This document shows, one piece after another, positions 31,150-40,165 of a DNA stretch of 64,000 nt. Numbering within the stretch: the stretch's first letter is position 1; each line of letters starts with the position of its first letter. The DNA is from Serratia ureilytica (lineage in GTDB: Bacteria; Pseudomonadota; Gammaproteobacteria; Enterobacterales; Enterobacteriaceae). Location of the stretch: NCBI RefSeq assembly GCF_013375155.1, contig NZ_JABXOF010000002.1, positions 496,001 through 560,000 of the forward strand, read 5' to 3'. A program made the position numbers and the translations under genes. The notes below the pieces were generated by a model. It did not search any database, was not told the DNA's origin, and saw only the letters and a list, made by a program, of their open reading frames with translations.

Positions 31150-32579
31150 TTGACGAAGAACAGGTGCCGCTACTGGCTTTCGGCATTCACGCCGATACGG
31201 GGCTGCCATTGGAAACCGGGAGCATGGGCCGGCACGAGCAGCATCAGTCTGCCGCTGAATCACTGCTCGGACAAACCGTCGGCGCGGCATTTCCCGACAG
31301 AGCGCATTTGGGGCTGCAATTCGGGTTCGATGCCGACCAACTGTCCGAAAGTGGCTGGGGGCTCATCTTCGCCGCGAATAGGGACTCTGCACCTCATTTG
31401 GCCGCGCTGGCCCCCCTGATTGAATTGCGACGGCGGCAGGCCGGCGGCACACTCCGCATCTTCGCCGGTCCGGACGGTTACCGACAGGGCGAAAGCGCCA
31501 GCGGCTGGCTTAATCGTCATGGTTCCTCATTAGACATGATTAACCCCGATCTCGGCATGCCTTATTATCTTGTCCTGATCGGTTCGCCAGAGGCCATTCC
31601 GTTTGAATTTCAATATGCGCTGGATCTCGTCGCCGGGGTTGGGCGATTGGATTTCCCCACACTGGAAGAATTTACCGCCTATGCAGACAGCGTCGTGGCC
31701 CATGAAACAGATGCCACTCGCAAAACAGCTCGGCGTATTGAACTGTTCGCGACCCGCCATGATTTCGATCGCGCCACCCAGTTGTTCATCAAGCATGTCG
31801 CCACTCCCTTTGGCGCTGGCACAGGTTCACTCGGGCCGCTGGGTGACAAGTATCGTTTTGCGTTAAACAGTTCATTAAGTGAGCAAGCGACCAAAGCCTG
31901 CCTGAGCCACCTGCTCAGCGCCCCACATAACCCGCCTTCGCTGTTGATCACAGGCACGCACGGCATGGCCTTTCAGGCCGGCGACCCTCGACTGGCGGAA
32001 CATCAAGGGGCGTTGGTGTGTCAGGATTGGCCCGCTTATGGCGATATTACCCATGAACACTGGTTTGCCGCACAAGATATTCCAGAGCATGCCAACGTTC
32101 ATGGCATGATCCATTTGTTTTTTGCCTGCTATGGCGCCGGTACGCCGGCGTTCGATAACTTTCACTCTGACGCGGCTGGCGTTCGCATTGCGCCGCATGC
32201 GATGACGGCCCGCCTGCCGCAAAAACTCATGACGCTTCCCCAGGGAGGCGTTCTGGCTTCTCTGGGGCATATTGATCGGGTGTGGGCATCCAGCTTCGTT
32301 TCTGAAATCGGTATGGCGCAGCCCCAACGATTTCGAGACGTCATCAACCGCTTGCTTGCCGGCCAACGCGTCGGTATGGCCACCGACGCTTTCAACGGAC
32401 AATGGGGCGTACTGAGCACCAGGCTGCTGGAAAAACTGAATAACAAACTGAATGGACAAACCGTCCCCGCCGCTGAGTTGCTGGCGTTGCAAATCGCGCG
32501 CGATGATATTCGTAATTATGTCGTATTGGGCGATCCCGCGGTTAGGTTGAAGCCAGAACAGGATCATGTGTGCGGATGA
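31146..32579 (+). CDS. C25/gingipain-like caspase-fold cysteine protease
   Basis: A 477-residue protein ending the operon. A His-Cys pair typical of clan CD peptidases is visible: H272 in LLITGTHGMAF and C328 in IHLFFACYGAGTP, spaced as in C25 (gingipain-like) and CHAT enzymes. The C-terminal GDPAVRLKP also occurs at the end of C25 catalytic domains. There is no signal peptide, so unlike gingipains it should act in the cytoplasm. Its start overlaps the previous stop (ATGA). Two different caspase-fold enzymes in one operon suggest a protease relay, or a protease and its regulator. The family call is good; substrate and partner are unknown. Confidence 0.78.
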   Translation: MIDEEQVPLLAFGIHADTGLPLETGSMGRHEQHQSAAESLLGQTVGAAFPDRAHLGLQFGFDADQLSESGWGLIFAANRDSAPHLAALAPLIELRRRQAGGTLRIFAGPDGYRQGESASGWLNRHGSSLDMINPDLGMPYYLVLIGSPEAIPFEFQYALDLVAGVGRLDFPTLEEFTAYADSVVAHETDATRKTARRIELFATRHDFDRATQLFIKHVATPFGAGTGSLGPLGDKYRFALNSSLSEQATKACLSHLLSAPHNPPSLLITGTHGMAFQAGDPRLAEHQGALVCQDWPAYGDITHEHWFAAQDIPEHANVHGMIHLFFACYGAGTPAFDNFHSDAAGVRIAPHAMTARLPQKLMTLPQGGVLASLGHIDRVWASSFVSEIGMAQPQRFRDVINRLLAGQRVGMATDAFNGQWGVLSTRLLEKLNNKLNGQTVPAAELLALQIARDDIRNYVVLGDPAVRLKPEQDHVCG

Positions 32580-32884
32580 ATATCACCGTTCCCAGCCGGT
32601 GGGCCCAGAAACCGTTACTGCCTGGTCACTGCCTTCTTTCCCCGCCGCCCCTTTATGAACCCTGTCACAAAACGCGCATGCCATTTTCGACGCCCGCCGC
32701 CGCAGGTGATAACCCTCACACTTGTTAACGCCACGTTACACAGGGTTAGGCAACATTGTTAACACCGATTGATGCGCCACACGCATCGCGCCATGCGTTT
32801 ATTGCGCTTATTTACTTTATTTTCCTGAGCGAATCTTCAGCAACAGGCGCGGCGTCAGGCGCCAATAGCAAACTGGAGATAAAG
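32580..32884. other. intergenic region upstream of the tricarboxylate carrier gene
   Basis: No gene is seen in these 305 bases. Two GTTAAC sequences (about 32725 and 32758) lie in the likely promoter area and could be halves of an operator, possibly for the LysR regulator encoded 2 kb downstream. The first 60 bases hold only a weak hairpin after the operon stop. Confidence 0.4.
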
Positions 32885-34180
32885 ATGCATTCCTCTTCCT
32901 CACCCATGACCATCCGGGCCAGAGCCGGCGCGATCCTGCGCGTCACCTCCGGCAACTTTCTGGAACAGTTCGACTTCTTTCTGTTCGGCTTTTACGCCAC
33001 CTATATCGCACACACCTTTTTCCCGGCCAGCAGCGAATTTGCCTCGCTGATGATGACCTTCGCGGTATTCGGCGCCGGTTTTCTGATGCGCCCCATTGGC
33101 GCCATCGTGCTGGGCGCTTACATCGATAAAGTCGGCCGCCGCAAAGGGCTGATCGTGACCCTGTCGATTATGGCTACGGGCACCTTCCTGATCGTATTGA
33201 TCCCCTCTTACCAGAGCATCGGGCTTTGGGCGCCGCTGCTGGTGCTGTGCGGACGCCTGTTGCAAGGCTTCTCGGCGGGCGCGGAGCTGGGCGGCGTGTC
33301 CGTCTATCTGGCCGAGATCGCCACGCCGGGCCGTAAGGGCTTCTACACCAGCTGGCAGTCCGGTAGCCAACAGGTGGCTATCATGGTGGCGGCGGCCATG
33401 GGCTTCGCGCTCAATGCGGCGCTGGAAGAAAGCGCCATTCGCGAATGGGGCTGGCGCCTGCCTTTCCTGTTCGGCTGCCTGATCGTTCCCTTCATCTTTC
33501 TCCTGCGCCGCAAGCTGGAAGAGACGCAGGAATTTACCGCCCGACGTCACCACCTGGCGATGCGCGACGTGTTTAAAACCCTGCTGAAAAACTGGCCGGT
33601 GGTCATCGCCGGCATGCTGATGGTCGCCATGACCACCACCGCGTTTTACCTGATCACCGTCTATGCGCCGACCTTCGGCAAAAAGGTGCTGCTGCTCAGC
33701 GCTTCCGACAGCTTGCTGGTCACCCTGCTGGTGGCGATCTCCAACTTCATCTGGCTGCCCATCGGCGGCGCGCTGTCGGACCGTTTCGGCCGCAAACCGG
33801 TGCTGGTCGCCATGACGTTGCTGACGTTGGCCACCGCCTACCCGGCGCTGAGCCTGCTCGCCGCCGCGCCCAGCTTCAGCATGATGCTGGCCGTGCTGCT
33901 GTGGCTGTCCTTCATTTACGGCCTCTACAACGGCGCCATGATCCCGGCCTTGACGGAGATCATGCCAACGGAAGTGCGGGTGGCCGGGTTCTCGCTGGCC
34001 TACAGCCTGGCGACGGCGGTGTTCGGCGGCTTTACGCCGGTAGTCTCCACCGCGTTGATCGAATACACCGGCGACAAGGCTTCACCGGGCTACTGGATGA
34101 GCTTCGCCGCGCTGTGCGCCCTGCTGGCGACGCTGTATATGTATCGCCGCATCGCCATGCCACTGCAAACCGCGCGCTAA
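32885..34180 (+). CDS. citrate/tricarballylate:proton symporter (MFS, CitA/TcuC type)
   Basis: A 431-residue MFS carrier, the same length as plasmid-borne E. coli CitA. Strong matches are [84 protein letters not shown] and [11 protein letters not shown]. It is therefore expected to import citrate, tricarballylate or a similar tricarboxylate with protons. The ATG at 32885 has the ribosome binding site TGGAG; the frame to 32756 is rejected. It is followed after 26 bases by a periplasmic binding protein gene, and a convergent LysR gene completes the unit. No tcuA or tcuB genes are present. Confidence 0.9.
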   Translation: MHSSSSPMTIRARAGAILRVTSGNFLEQFDFFLFGFYATYIAHTFFPASSEFASLMMTFAVFGAGFLMRPIGAIVLGAYIDKVGRRKGLIVTLSIMATGTFLIVLIPSYQSIGLWAPLLVLCGRLLQGFSAGAELGGVSVYLAEIATPGRKGFYTSWQSGSQQVAIMVAAAMGFALNAALEESAIREWGWRLPFLFGCLIVPFIFLLRRKLEETQEFTARRHHLAMRDVFKTLLKNWPVVIAGMLMVAMTTTAFYLITVYAPTFGKKVLLLSASDSLLVTLLVAISNFIWLPIGGALSDRFGRKPVLVAMTLLTLATAYPALSLLAAAPSFSMMLAVLLWLSFIYGLYNGAMIPALTEIMPTEVRVAGFSLAYSLATAVFGGFTPVVSTALIEYTGDKASPGYWMSFAALCALLATLYMYRRIAMPLQTAR

Positions 34181-34206
34181 GCCGCCATCTCAAAAGGAAT
34201 GATGCC

Positions 34207-35013
34207 ATGCAAAAACTCACTCGTTCGATCCTCGCCGCGCTGGTGTGCGCCTCCTGCAGTACGGCGGCGCTGGCCAAAGACGTGACCGTCATGATCTCCG
34301 GTGGCTTCAAAGCCGCGCTGGAGAAGCTGGCCCCGGAGTATGAAGCCCAAAGCGGCGACAAAATCATTCTGGTGTCCGGCCCCTCGATGGGCAAAACGCC
34401 GCAGGCGATCCCCGCGCGGCTGGCGCGCGGAGAGCAAGCCGATGTGCTGATCATGGTGGGCGACGCGCTCACCCAACTGGAAAAAGAGTGCTGGACCCAG
34501 CCGGGTTCGCGCGTGGAGCTGGCCGATTCGCCGATCGGCATGGTGGTCAAACAGGGCGCGCCCAAGCCGGTGATAAAAACGGATGCCGACCTGCGCAATG
34601 TCTTGCTGCAGGCGGACTCTTTCGCCTATTCCGACAGCGCCAGCGGCCGCTATGTCAGCGGCCAACTGTTCAAAAAGCTGGGCATCGAGGAACAGGTGAA
34701 AGGGAAAGCGCATAAGGTTGAGCGCATTCCGGTGGCCTCTGAAGTGGCGCAGGGGAAATACGCGCTGGGCTTCCAGCAGGTCAGCGAATTGCTGCCCGTG
34801 GCGGGCGTGACCTTTATCGGCGAGCTGCCTGAAAACGTGCAGTACATCACCCGCTTCGCGGGCGCGGTAACCGCCAAGGCGGAGCACCGCCGCGAAGGCA
34901 AAGCGCTGCTGGACTTCCTCGCCTCCTCTCAGGCGCAGCCGACCATTCGCGCGACCGGCATGCGAACCGTGCCGGCGCCGCAGCCGGTCAGGCAGAGTGA
35001 TACTGTTCAGTAA
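34207..35013 (+). CDS. ModA-like periplasmic substrate-binding protein
   Basis: A 268-residue exported protein (signal peptide to about residue 23, ALA) of the SBP_bac_11 group. VMISGGFKAALEKLAPEYE, SGPSMGKTPQAIPARLARGEQADVLIMVG and the later SGRYVSGQLFKKLGI correspond to the ModA-like fold. No ABC permease or ATPase genes accompany it. It lies 26 bases after a secondary carrier, so it may sense or present a tricarboxylate in the periplasm instead of serving an ABC importer. Its last 26 bases overlap the 3' end of the convergent lysR-type gene. Molybdate binding is not supported by context. Confidence 0.82.
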   Translation: MQKLTRSILAALVCASCSTAALAKDVTVMISGGFKAALEKLAPEYEAQSGDKIILVSGPSMGKTPQAIPARLARGEQADVLIMVGDALTQLEKECWTQPGSRVELADSPIGMVVKQGAPKPVIKTDADLRNVLLQADSFAYSDSASGRYVSGQLFKKLGIEEQVKGKAHKVERIPVASEVAQGKYALGFQQVSELLPVAGVTFIGELPENVQYITRFAGAVTAKAEHRREGKALLDFLASSQAQPTIRATGMRTVPAPQPVRQSDTVQ

Positions 35014-35887
35014 TCAGCTTTTCCAGCTCGGCGGCGACGAAAGACTGCATGCGGCCGCCGCGTCTGATGAGGCCTACGGTGCGTTTCACCACCGGATCGA
35101 CCAGCGGCACCGACGTCAACACCGAGTGCTCTGAAGCGGGCATCGACATGGCGGGCACGGCGGCAATGCCGATGCCCGCCTCAACCATGCCCAGCATGGT
35201 CGTCACATGGCGAGTTTCACACACGCTGGGGCGTTCCGGCACGAGGTGTTCCAGGCGCTGATCGAGCAGATTGCGATTGCCGGAGGTTTTATCCAGCGAC
35301 ACGTAATCCTGCTGATAAAACTCCCGCCAGCTGAGGCTCTTTTTACCGGCGAGCGGATGGTCGCGCCGGCAGGCGGCCACGTAGACGTCCCCCACCAACG
35401 GCACAAACTCAAGATTAGGCTGCAGCCGCCCGGCGAAGCAGATGCCGAAATCGGCCTGGCCGCCAGTGACCGCCTCGATGACATTGCCTGCGCTGCCGTC
35501 GATCAGCTTAACGCGCACGCGCGGATAGCGAAGCCGGAAACGGCGTATCACGTCGGGCATGAAATAGTAGGCCGCCGACGGCACCGTGGCGACGGTGACC
35601 AGCCCCACCCGCTCCTGGCTGACCTTATCGATATCAGCCATCACCGCTTCGACGTTCATCAGCAGCTGCTCCGAACGTTCGGCGAAGGCCTGCCCGTACA
35701 GCGTCAAGGTCACGCGCCGGGTGGTGCGATCGAACAGTTTGATGCCCAGCGCGTTTTCCAGCTTCTCAATCCTGCGGCTCAATGCCGACTGCGACAGGCA
35801 GATGGACTCTGCGGCCAGCCGAAAATTGCCGTACTCCACCAGCGCGCGAAACGCATAAAGATCGTTGAGATCAAAATTCACGGGCAT
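34988..35887 (-). CDS. LysR family transcriptional regulator
   Basis: A 299-residue regulator. The N-terminal winged helix (LYAFRALVEYGNFRLAAESICLSQSALSRRIEKLENALGIKLFDR) is followed by a type 2 periplasmic-binding-like effector domain. Its 3' end overlaps the convergent binding-protein gene by 26 bases, so read-through transcription of either would be antisense to the other. It probably responds to the substrate of the adjacent MFS carrier, perhaps citrate or another tricarboxylate; that link rests on position. Confidence 0.93.
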   Translation of the reverse strand: MPVNFDLNDLYAFRALVEYGNFRLAAESICLSQSALSRRIEKLENALGIKLFDRTTRRVTLTLYGQAFAERSEQLLMNVEAVMADIDKVSQERVGLVTVATVPSAAYYFMPDVIRRFRLRYPRVRVKLIDGSAGNVIEAVTGGQADFGICFAGRLQPNLEFVPLVGDVYVAACRRDHPLAGKKSLSWREFYQQDYVSLDKTSGNRNLLDQRLEHLVPERPSVCETRHVTTMLGMVEAGIGIAAVPAMSMPASEHSVLTSVPLVDPVVKRTVGLIRRGGRMQSFVAAELEKLITEQYHSA

Positions 35888-35989
35888 AACGGCAACCTAT
35901 CCTTACCATGGCGCCAAAGGCGTAAAGCAACGATAATAGCCGCTTATTTAGCCGCAGCAACCGGTTTAACGCCGGAGCGCGCCTCGCCG

Positions 35990-36355
35990 TTATCCTCCCA
36001 GCAGCACCGTCCCCCAAATAATGATGGTCATTATCACCGCCACCAGCTGCGCTGCGCCGCCCAGATCTTTGGCGCGTTTGGATAACGGATGCAACGCCAG
36101 CGAAATGCGATCGACCACGGTTTCAATCGCCGTATTAAGCAGCTCAACCACCAGCAGCAGGAAACTGCAGGCGATTAATAACAGCCGCTCCATTTTTGTA
36201 ATATCCAGAGTAAATGTAACAACCAGTAAAATGGCGTTAATAACCAATAATTCACGAAACGCATTTTCGGTCAGCGCGGCGTCAATAAAGCCGGCCCAGG
36301 AGTTCCTTATGCTGTAGGTTAATCGGCTTATTCCCTTTTTCTTTTCCACAGGCAT
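35990..36355 (-). CDS. DgkA-type diacylglycerol kinase
   Basis: A 121-residue, three-helix inner-membrane lipid kinase. The active-site segment VELLNTAIETVVDR keeps the catalytic Glu and Asn residues of E. coli DgkA, and ENAFRELL matches its ENAAFRQE region. The last helix ends WGTVLLGG. ATG 36355 gives the usual family length; the frame extends to GTG 36379 without a ribosome binding site. Canonical dgkA sits beside plsB/lexA in enterobacteria, so this is probably a second copy. It lies next to ceramide-synthesis genes, and E. coli DgkA is known to phosphorylate ceramide in vitro, so it is a candidate ceramide kinase. Confidence 0.88.
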   Translation of the reverse strand: MPVEKKKGISRLTYSIRNSWAGFIDAALTENAFRELLVINAILLVVTFTLDITKMERLLLIACSFLLLVVELLNTAIETVVDRISLALHPLSKRAKDLGGAAQLVAVIMTIIIWGTVLLGG

Positions 36356-36561
36356 GCATTCTGCTCTCTTCAGCATCACGGCGATCGCGGTTCAATAAAT
36401 CACGCGCCGTGAATTTATCTCGGGTTTATTAATTAACGGCCTTAACCGTTCCACTCTGGGGACAATGCTTTCACTCACGCTCAGTCCCCCAAAACGAACG
36501 GCGCCGCACGCAATGCGCTTATTATCCTGATGGCGTTAAAAGGCGATGCGATATCAGTCGA

Positions 36562-37686
36562 TTAAAGCGTCTTTTCGTACAAACGGTAGCGTTTATAAGG
36601 CACCGCGCCGATACGTTCTAAAATCGTCCGCATGCCGGTATTGGTTTCCAGGATCCACGACATTTCCAGCGCGTCGATATTGCGCTTGGCGAACGGCTCG
36701 CGCAGCGCCTCAATCAACAGCAATGCAATAATCGGCCCGATGCGGCTGAATTGATATTCCTGGCGAACGCCCATCAGCGGCACGCGCGCGGTGCGAACGC
36801 CGCTGACTTTCAGCCGCCACAATAACTTCGCCCAACCGAACGGCAATAACCGCCCCTGCAGATCGGCAATCGCCTCATTAATGTTCGGCAACCCGACGAT
36901 AAAGGCGCAGGGCGCGCCATCCACCTCGGCGATATGGATCATATCGTCGGGCACCAGGAACTTCAGCTGATCCCCCATGGTGGCGAACTCATGCTCGGTG
37001 AACGGAACAAACCCCCAGTTATGCTGCCACCCCGAGTTGAACACCTCGCGCAGCACCTGCATCTCTTCGCGAAAGCGCTTGCGGTTGAGGCGGCGAACGG
37101 TCACCTTTTTGCGCACCTGATCCATCATCCGGGTCAGCGACGGCGAAAAATGCAGGTCGGTTCTTTTCATCCAATAAGCAAGCAAATCAATCCCTTCGCT
37201 ATATCCTTGCTGCGCTATCTGGGCCGCGTAGTAAGGTTTGGCATGGGTCATCAGGGCCGACGGCGGCGTGTCGAACCCTTCGACCAGCAGGCCGCTTTCC
37301 TGATTGATATTGAGGCTGAACGGCCCGGTGATTTTCCGCGTGCCCTTGGACCGCAACCACTCCTCCGCCGCCGTGAATAACGCGCTGAACACGGCGGGAT
37401 CGTCAACGGCGTCGATCATGCCGAAGTGACCGGAATCTTCTCCGTGCAGCGCCCGGTGCAGAGAATCGATTTGCGCGGTGATGCGCCCGACGACCTTCCC
37501 CTGCTTTTTCGCCACCCACGCCTGCCATTCGATATGATCGGTGCCGGGATTCTTCTTTGACAGGTGCTCTTCGCGCTCTAAATACAGCGGCTCAATCCAG
37601 TTCGGGTCATCACGAAACAGTAACGAAGGGAAAGCAATAAATTCTTTAAGTTCGCGTTTATCCAGAACTTTCTCAATACGGATCAT
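36562..37686 (-). CDS. GNAT-fold acyltransferase resembling bacterial ceramide synthase (bCerS)
   Basis: A 374-residue protein of the large GNAT-like family often labelled dATP pyrophosphohydrolase. Typical segments are FIAFPSLLFRDDPNWIEPL, VAKKQGKVVGRITAQIDSLH, FGMIDAVDDPAVF, NQESGLLVEGFDTPP and a C-terminal ETNTGMRTILERIGAVPYKRYRLY. The Caulobacter ceramide synthase, which N-acylates a sphingoid base, belongs to this superfamily. Here the gene is divergent from a cluster with an SPT, ACP, acyl ligase and SDR, which supports that role. The ATG at 37686 follows AAGGC. The family call is firm; the ceramide synthase assignment is inferred from context. Confidence 0.75.
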   Translation of the reverse strand: MIRIEKVLDKRELKEFIAFPSLLFRDDPNWIEPLYLEREEHLSKKNPGTDHIEWQAWVAKKQGKVVGRITAQIDSLHRALHGEDSGHFGMIDAVDDPAVFSALFTAAEEWLRSKGTRKITGPFSLNINQESGLLVEGFDTPPSALMTHAKPYYAAQIAQQGYSEGIDLLAYWMKRTDLHFSPSLTRMMDQVRKKVTVRRLNRKRFREEMQVLREVFNSGWQHNWGFVPFTEHEFATMGDQLKFLVPDDMIHIAEVDGAPCAFIVGLPNINEAIADLQGRLLPFGWAKLLWRLKVSGVRTARVPLMGVRQEYQFSRIGPIIALLLIEALREPFAKRNIDALEMSWILETNTGMRTILERIGAVPYKRYRLYEKTL

Positions 37687-38024
37687 AAATAGCCTTACGT
37701 TTTAATAAAATAATTAAATATGAGCGCGACAACGCCTTTAGCATTTTTTATGCTGTTCTCTTTTATTGGATTGTGTATCGCCTCCGGTTCAACGATAAGA
37801 AAAACCGAATATTTCCCCCTGTGAACCAGCGCATTATTTGCCTATCACGCGCACTGAGGCGGCGTGATTAAACAAAAAAAGGAAAGCCCAAAGCGGCGCT
37901 GACATGCTACGCTATGCGTGCTCTTTTATTATTTAGTGCTATTTGGGCGAAAGAAACCCGCCGCTTTAAGTGTACCGACTTTAATCAGGTGGCGCGCCGC
38001 CATTTTTACCACTTAATGCTCTTT

Positions 38025-38040
38025 TTAAGAATCAACTTAA
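38025..38040. promoter_or_regulatory. palindromic element resembling an RcsAB box
   Basis: TTAAGAATCAACTTAA is a near-perfect inverted repeat (TTAAG/CTTAA). Its core TAAGAATCAACTTA matches the RcsAB box consensus (TAAGAATATTCCTA) at about 10 of 14 positions by eye. It lies 386 bases upstream of the acyl-ligase start. Envelope-stress control by Rcs would suit a membrane-lipid locus, but this is only a candidate. Confidence 0.35.
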
Positions 38041-38374
38041 ATGAGGCATTCACTTTTTGATTTCTTGCGGCATACTGTTTAGGAAGTGTTTAAGTTCGAA
38101 GATAGCCATGCATGAGGTCATAACCTATGAGCAGACAGGTATTTCCTGCCCGACAGATGCAGACTAAAGAACGGCGAACCTCGGGTATTACAATCACCTC
38201 TCGTATATCTCCAGGTCGCCGCTCAAGGCTGATAATGCAGGCCGCTCACGCGCTACCGGGTTAATAACCGGCGTGCCGCTCAAGTACGGCAATATACGCA
38301 ATTCGCGGAATGAAGATGGTTGAATAACAAACTTATTCAAAACCTATTCATAGTAAAACATCAATTACCTCGCC

Positions 38375-38392
38375 AAGAGTGATTTAACTCTT
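38375..38392 (+). promoter_or_regulatory. inverted repeat just upstream of the acyl-ligase start
   Basis: AAGAGT and ACTCTT flank a six-base loop, 33 bases before the start at 38426, and TTTTGG follows. It could be an operator or a 5'-leader hairpin with a weak T-run (attenuator). Confidence 0.4.
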
Positions 38393-38425
38393 TTGGTGAT
38401 TTTTAATCTATGGCTAAGTTTGTCT

Positions 38426-40165
38426 ATGTCTGAAACAAGTTCCGTTCATTCTCTTCCCATGCGCTATGCGGACTTCCCCACTTTAGTGGACGCGTTGGAT
38501 TACGCGGCGCTCGGTAATACGGGAATGAATTTTTACGATCGGCGCAATCAACTCGTGACCGTTCTCGATTATCGCACGCTGCAGCAAAAAGCGATCTCGG
38601 GCGCGCGGCGTTTATTGTCCCTGAAGCTCAAGAAAGGCGATCGCGTGGCGCTTATCGCCGAAACCAGCGCGGGGTTCGTCGAAGCCTTTTTCGCTTGCCA
38701 ATATGCCGGCCTGGTGGCGGTGCCGTTGGCGATCCCGATGGGCGTGGGCCAGCGCGACTCCTACACCGCCAAACTGAAAGGGCTGATCGCCAGCTGCAAC
38801 CCGGCGGCTATTATCAGCAGCGAAGAGTGGACGCCGCTCATCGCCTCCGCCACGGAAAACGCGTCAGCGATGCACATCCTCAGCGACGCGGATTTCAACG
38901 CATTGCCGGAGCCGGAGATCGCGCTGCCGGCGCCTTCGCCCGACGATATCGCCTATCTCCAATACACTTCGGGCAGCACCCGCTTCCCGCGCGGCGTGAT
39001 CATCACCCAGCGGGCGGCGATGGCGAACCTGAATGCGATCAGTCGCGACGGGATCAAGCTGCGCGCGGGCGATCGCTGCGTGTCGTGGCTGCCCTTCTAT
39101 CACGATATGGGCCTGGTCGGTTTCCTGCTGACGCCGGTGGCGACCCAGCTGTCCGTCGATTATCTGCGCACGCAAGATTTCGCCATGCGCCCGATGCAGT
39201 GGCTGAAACTGATCGCCAAGAATCGCGGCACGGTGTCCGTCGCCCCGCCGTTCGGCTACGATCTGTGTCTGCGCCGCAGCAACGCCAAAGAGCTGGCCGA
39301 TCTGGATCTTTCCAGCTGGCGGGTCGCCGGCGTGGGCGCCGAGCCGATCCCGGCCGAGCTGCTCAGCCAGTTTGGCGAACACTTCCGCAGCATCAACTTC
39401 GACAGCAAAGCCTTCATGCCGTGCTACGGGCTGGCCGAGAACACCCTGGCGGTGAGCTTTTCCGATCCTTGCTCCGGCCCGCAAACCAACGCGGTCGACC
39501 GGGATATTTTGGAGTACGAGGGAAAAGCGGTCGCGCCGGGCAAAAAAACCCGCGCCGTCTCGACCTTCGTCAACTGCGGCCGTGCGCTGCCCGGCCACCG
39601 CATCGAGATCCGCAGCGAAACCGGGCAACCACTGCCGGAGCGCCAGGTCGGCCATATCACGATTTCCGGCCCCAGCCTGATGAACGGCTATTTTTGCGAT
39701 ACTGAGTCCCAGCAGCAAATTCAGGTGACCGGCTGGATGGATACCGGCGATCTGGGCTACCTGCTGGACGGCTATCTGTACGTCACCGGCCGCAAGAAGG
39801 ATTTGATCATCATTCGCGGCCGCAATATCTGGCCGCAGGATATCGAGTACGTCGCGGAGTCCGAACCGGAAATCCGTTCCGGCGATGCGATCGCCTTCGT
39901 AACCGAAGAACACGACGAAGCGGCCAGGATCATTTTGCAAATCCAGTGCCGAGTCAGTTCGGAAGAACGCCGGGAACAAATCGTGCACTCGCTGAGCGCG
40001 CGCATTCAAAGCGAGTTCGGCATTGCGGTGGACATCGAGCTGCTGCCGCCGCACAGCATTCCCCGCACGTCGTCGGGCAAACCCGCCCGCGCGGAGGCCA
40101 AAAAACGCTGGCTGAGCGCTTCGCTCTACCCGCAAATGCCGCAGCTGGCCGGTTTCGCGCAATGA
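38426..40165 (+). CDS. fatty acyl-AMP ligase / acyl-ACP synthetase
   Basis: A 579-residue ANL-superfamily adenylating enzyme. The P-loop-like motif YTSGSTRFPRGV, the GVGAEPIPAELLSQF region, YGLAENTLAVSF, MDTGDLGYL and the C-terminal RKKDLIIIRGRNIWPQDIE hinge are diagnostic of the FAAL/acyl-ACP synthetase branch. It activates a fatty acid with ATP and would load it on the ACP encoded two genes downstream. ATG 38426 is chosen; an upstream GTG at 38393 is weaker. Its stop overlaps the next start (ATGA). By analogy with the Caulobacter locus it would supply acyl-ACP to the SPT-like enzyme. Confidence 0.88.
   Translation: MSETSSVHSLPMRYADFPTLVDALDYAALGNTGMNFYDRRNQLVTVLDYRTLQQKAISGARRLLSLKLKKGDRVALIAETSAGFVEAFFACQYAGLVAVPLAIPMGVGQRDSYTAKLKGLIASCNPAAIISSEEWTPLIASATENASAMHILSDADFNALPEPEIALPAPSPDDIAYLQYTSGSTRFPRGVIITQRAAMANLNAISRDGIKLRAGDRCVSWLPFYHDMGLVGFLLTPVATQLSVDYLRTQDFAMRPMQWLKLIAKNRGTVSVAPPFGYDLCLRRSNAKELADLDLSSWRVAGVGAEPIPAELLSQFGEHFRSINFDSKAFMPCYGLAENTLAVSFSDPCSGPQTNAVDRDILEYEGKAVAPGKKTRAVSTFVNCGRALPGHRIEIRSETGQPLPERQVGHITISGPSLMNGYFCDTESQQQIQVTGWMDTGDLGYLLDGYLYVTGRKKDLIIIRGRNIWPQDIEYVAESEPEIRSGDAIAFVTEEHDEAARIILQIQCRVSSEERREQIVHSLSARIQSEFGIAVDIELLPPHSIPRTSSGKPARAEAKKRWLSASLYPQMPQLAGFAQ

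Larger units (their letters stand above)
37687..38425. promoter_or_regulatory. 739-base divergent control region of the sphingolipid-type genes
   Basis: No convincing gene is present in this long AT-rich gap between the divergent GNAT and acyl-ligase genes. It must hold the promoters of both. Two symmetrical elements are listed separately (38025-38040 and 38375-38392). No JUMPstart/ops element was found. The length is unusual for this dense genome and suggests a long untranslated leader or heavy regulation. Confidence 0.55.

Noticed and set aside
23561..32579. Integrative element at tRNA-Asn ending after the C25-like gene
   Set aside because: No integrase gene and no repeat of the tRNA 3' end near 32.6 kb or elsewhere in the window; GC of the operon is close to that of the chromosome.
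37687..38425. JUMPstart/ops element or small RNA in the long leader
   Set aside because: No GGCGGTAGCGT-type ops sequence was found, and no convincing promoter-terminator pair for an RNA gene.
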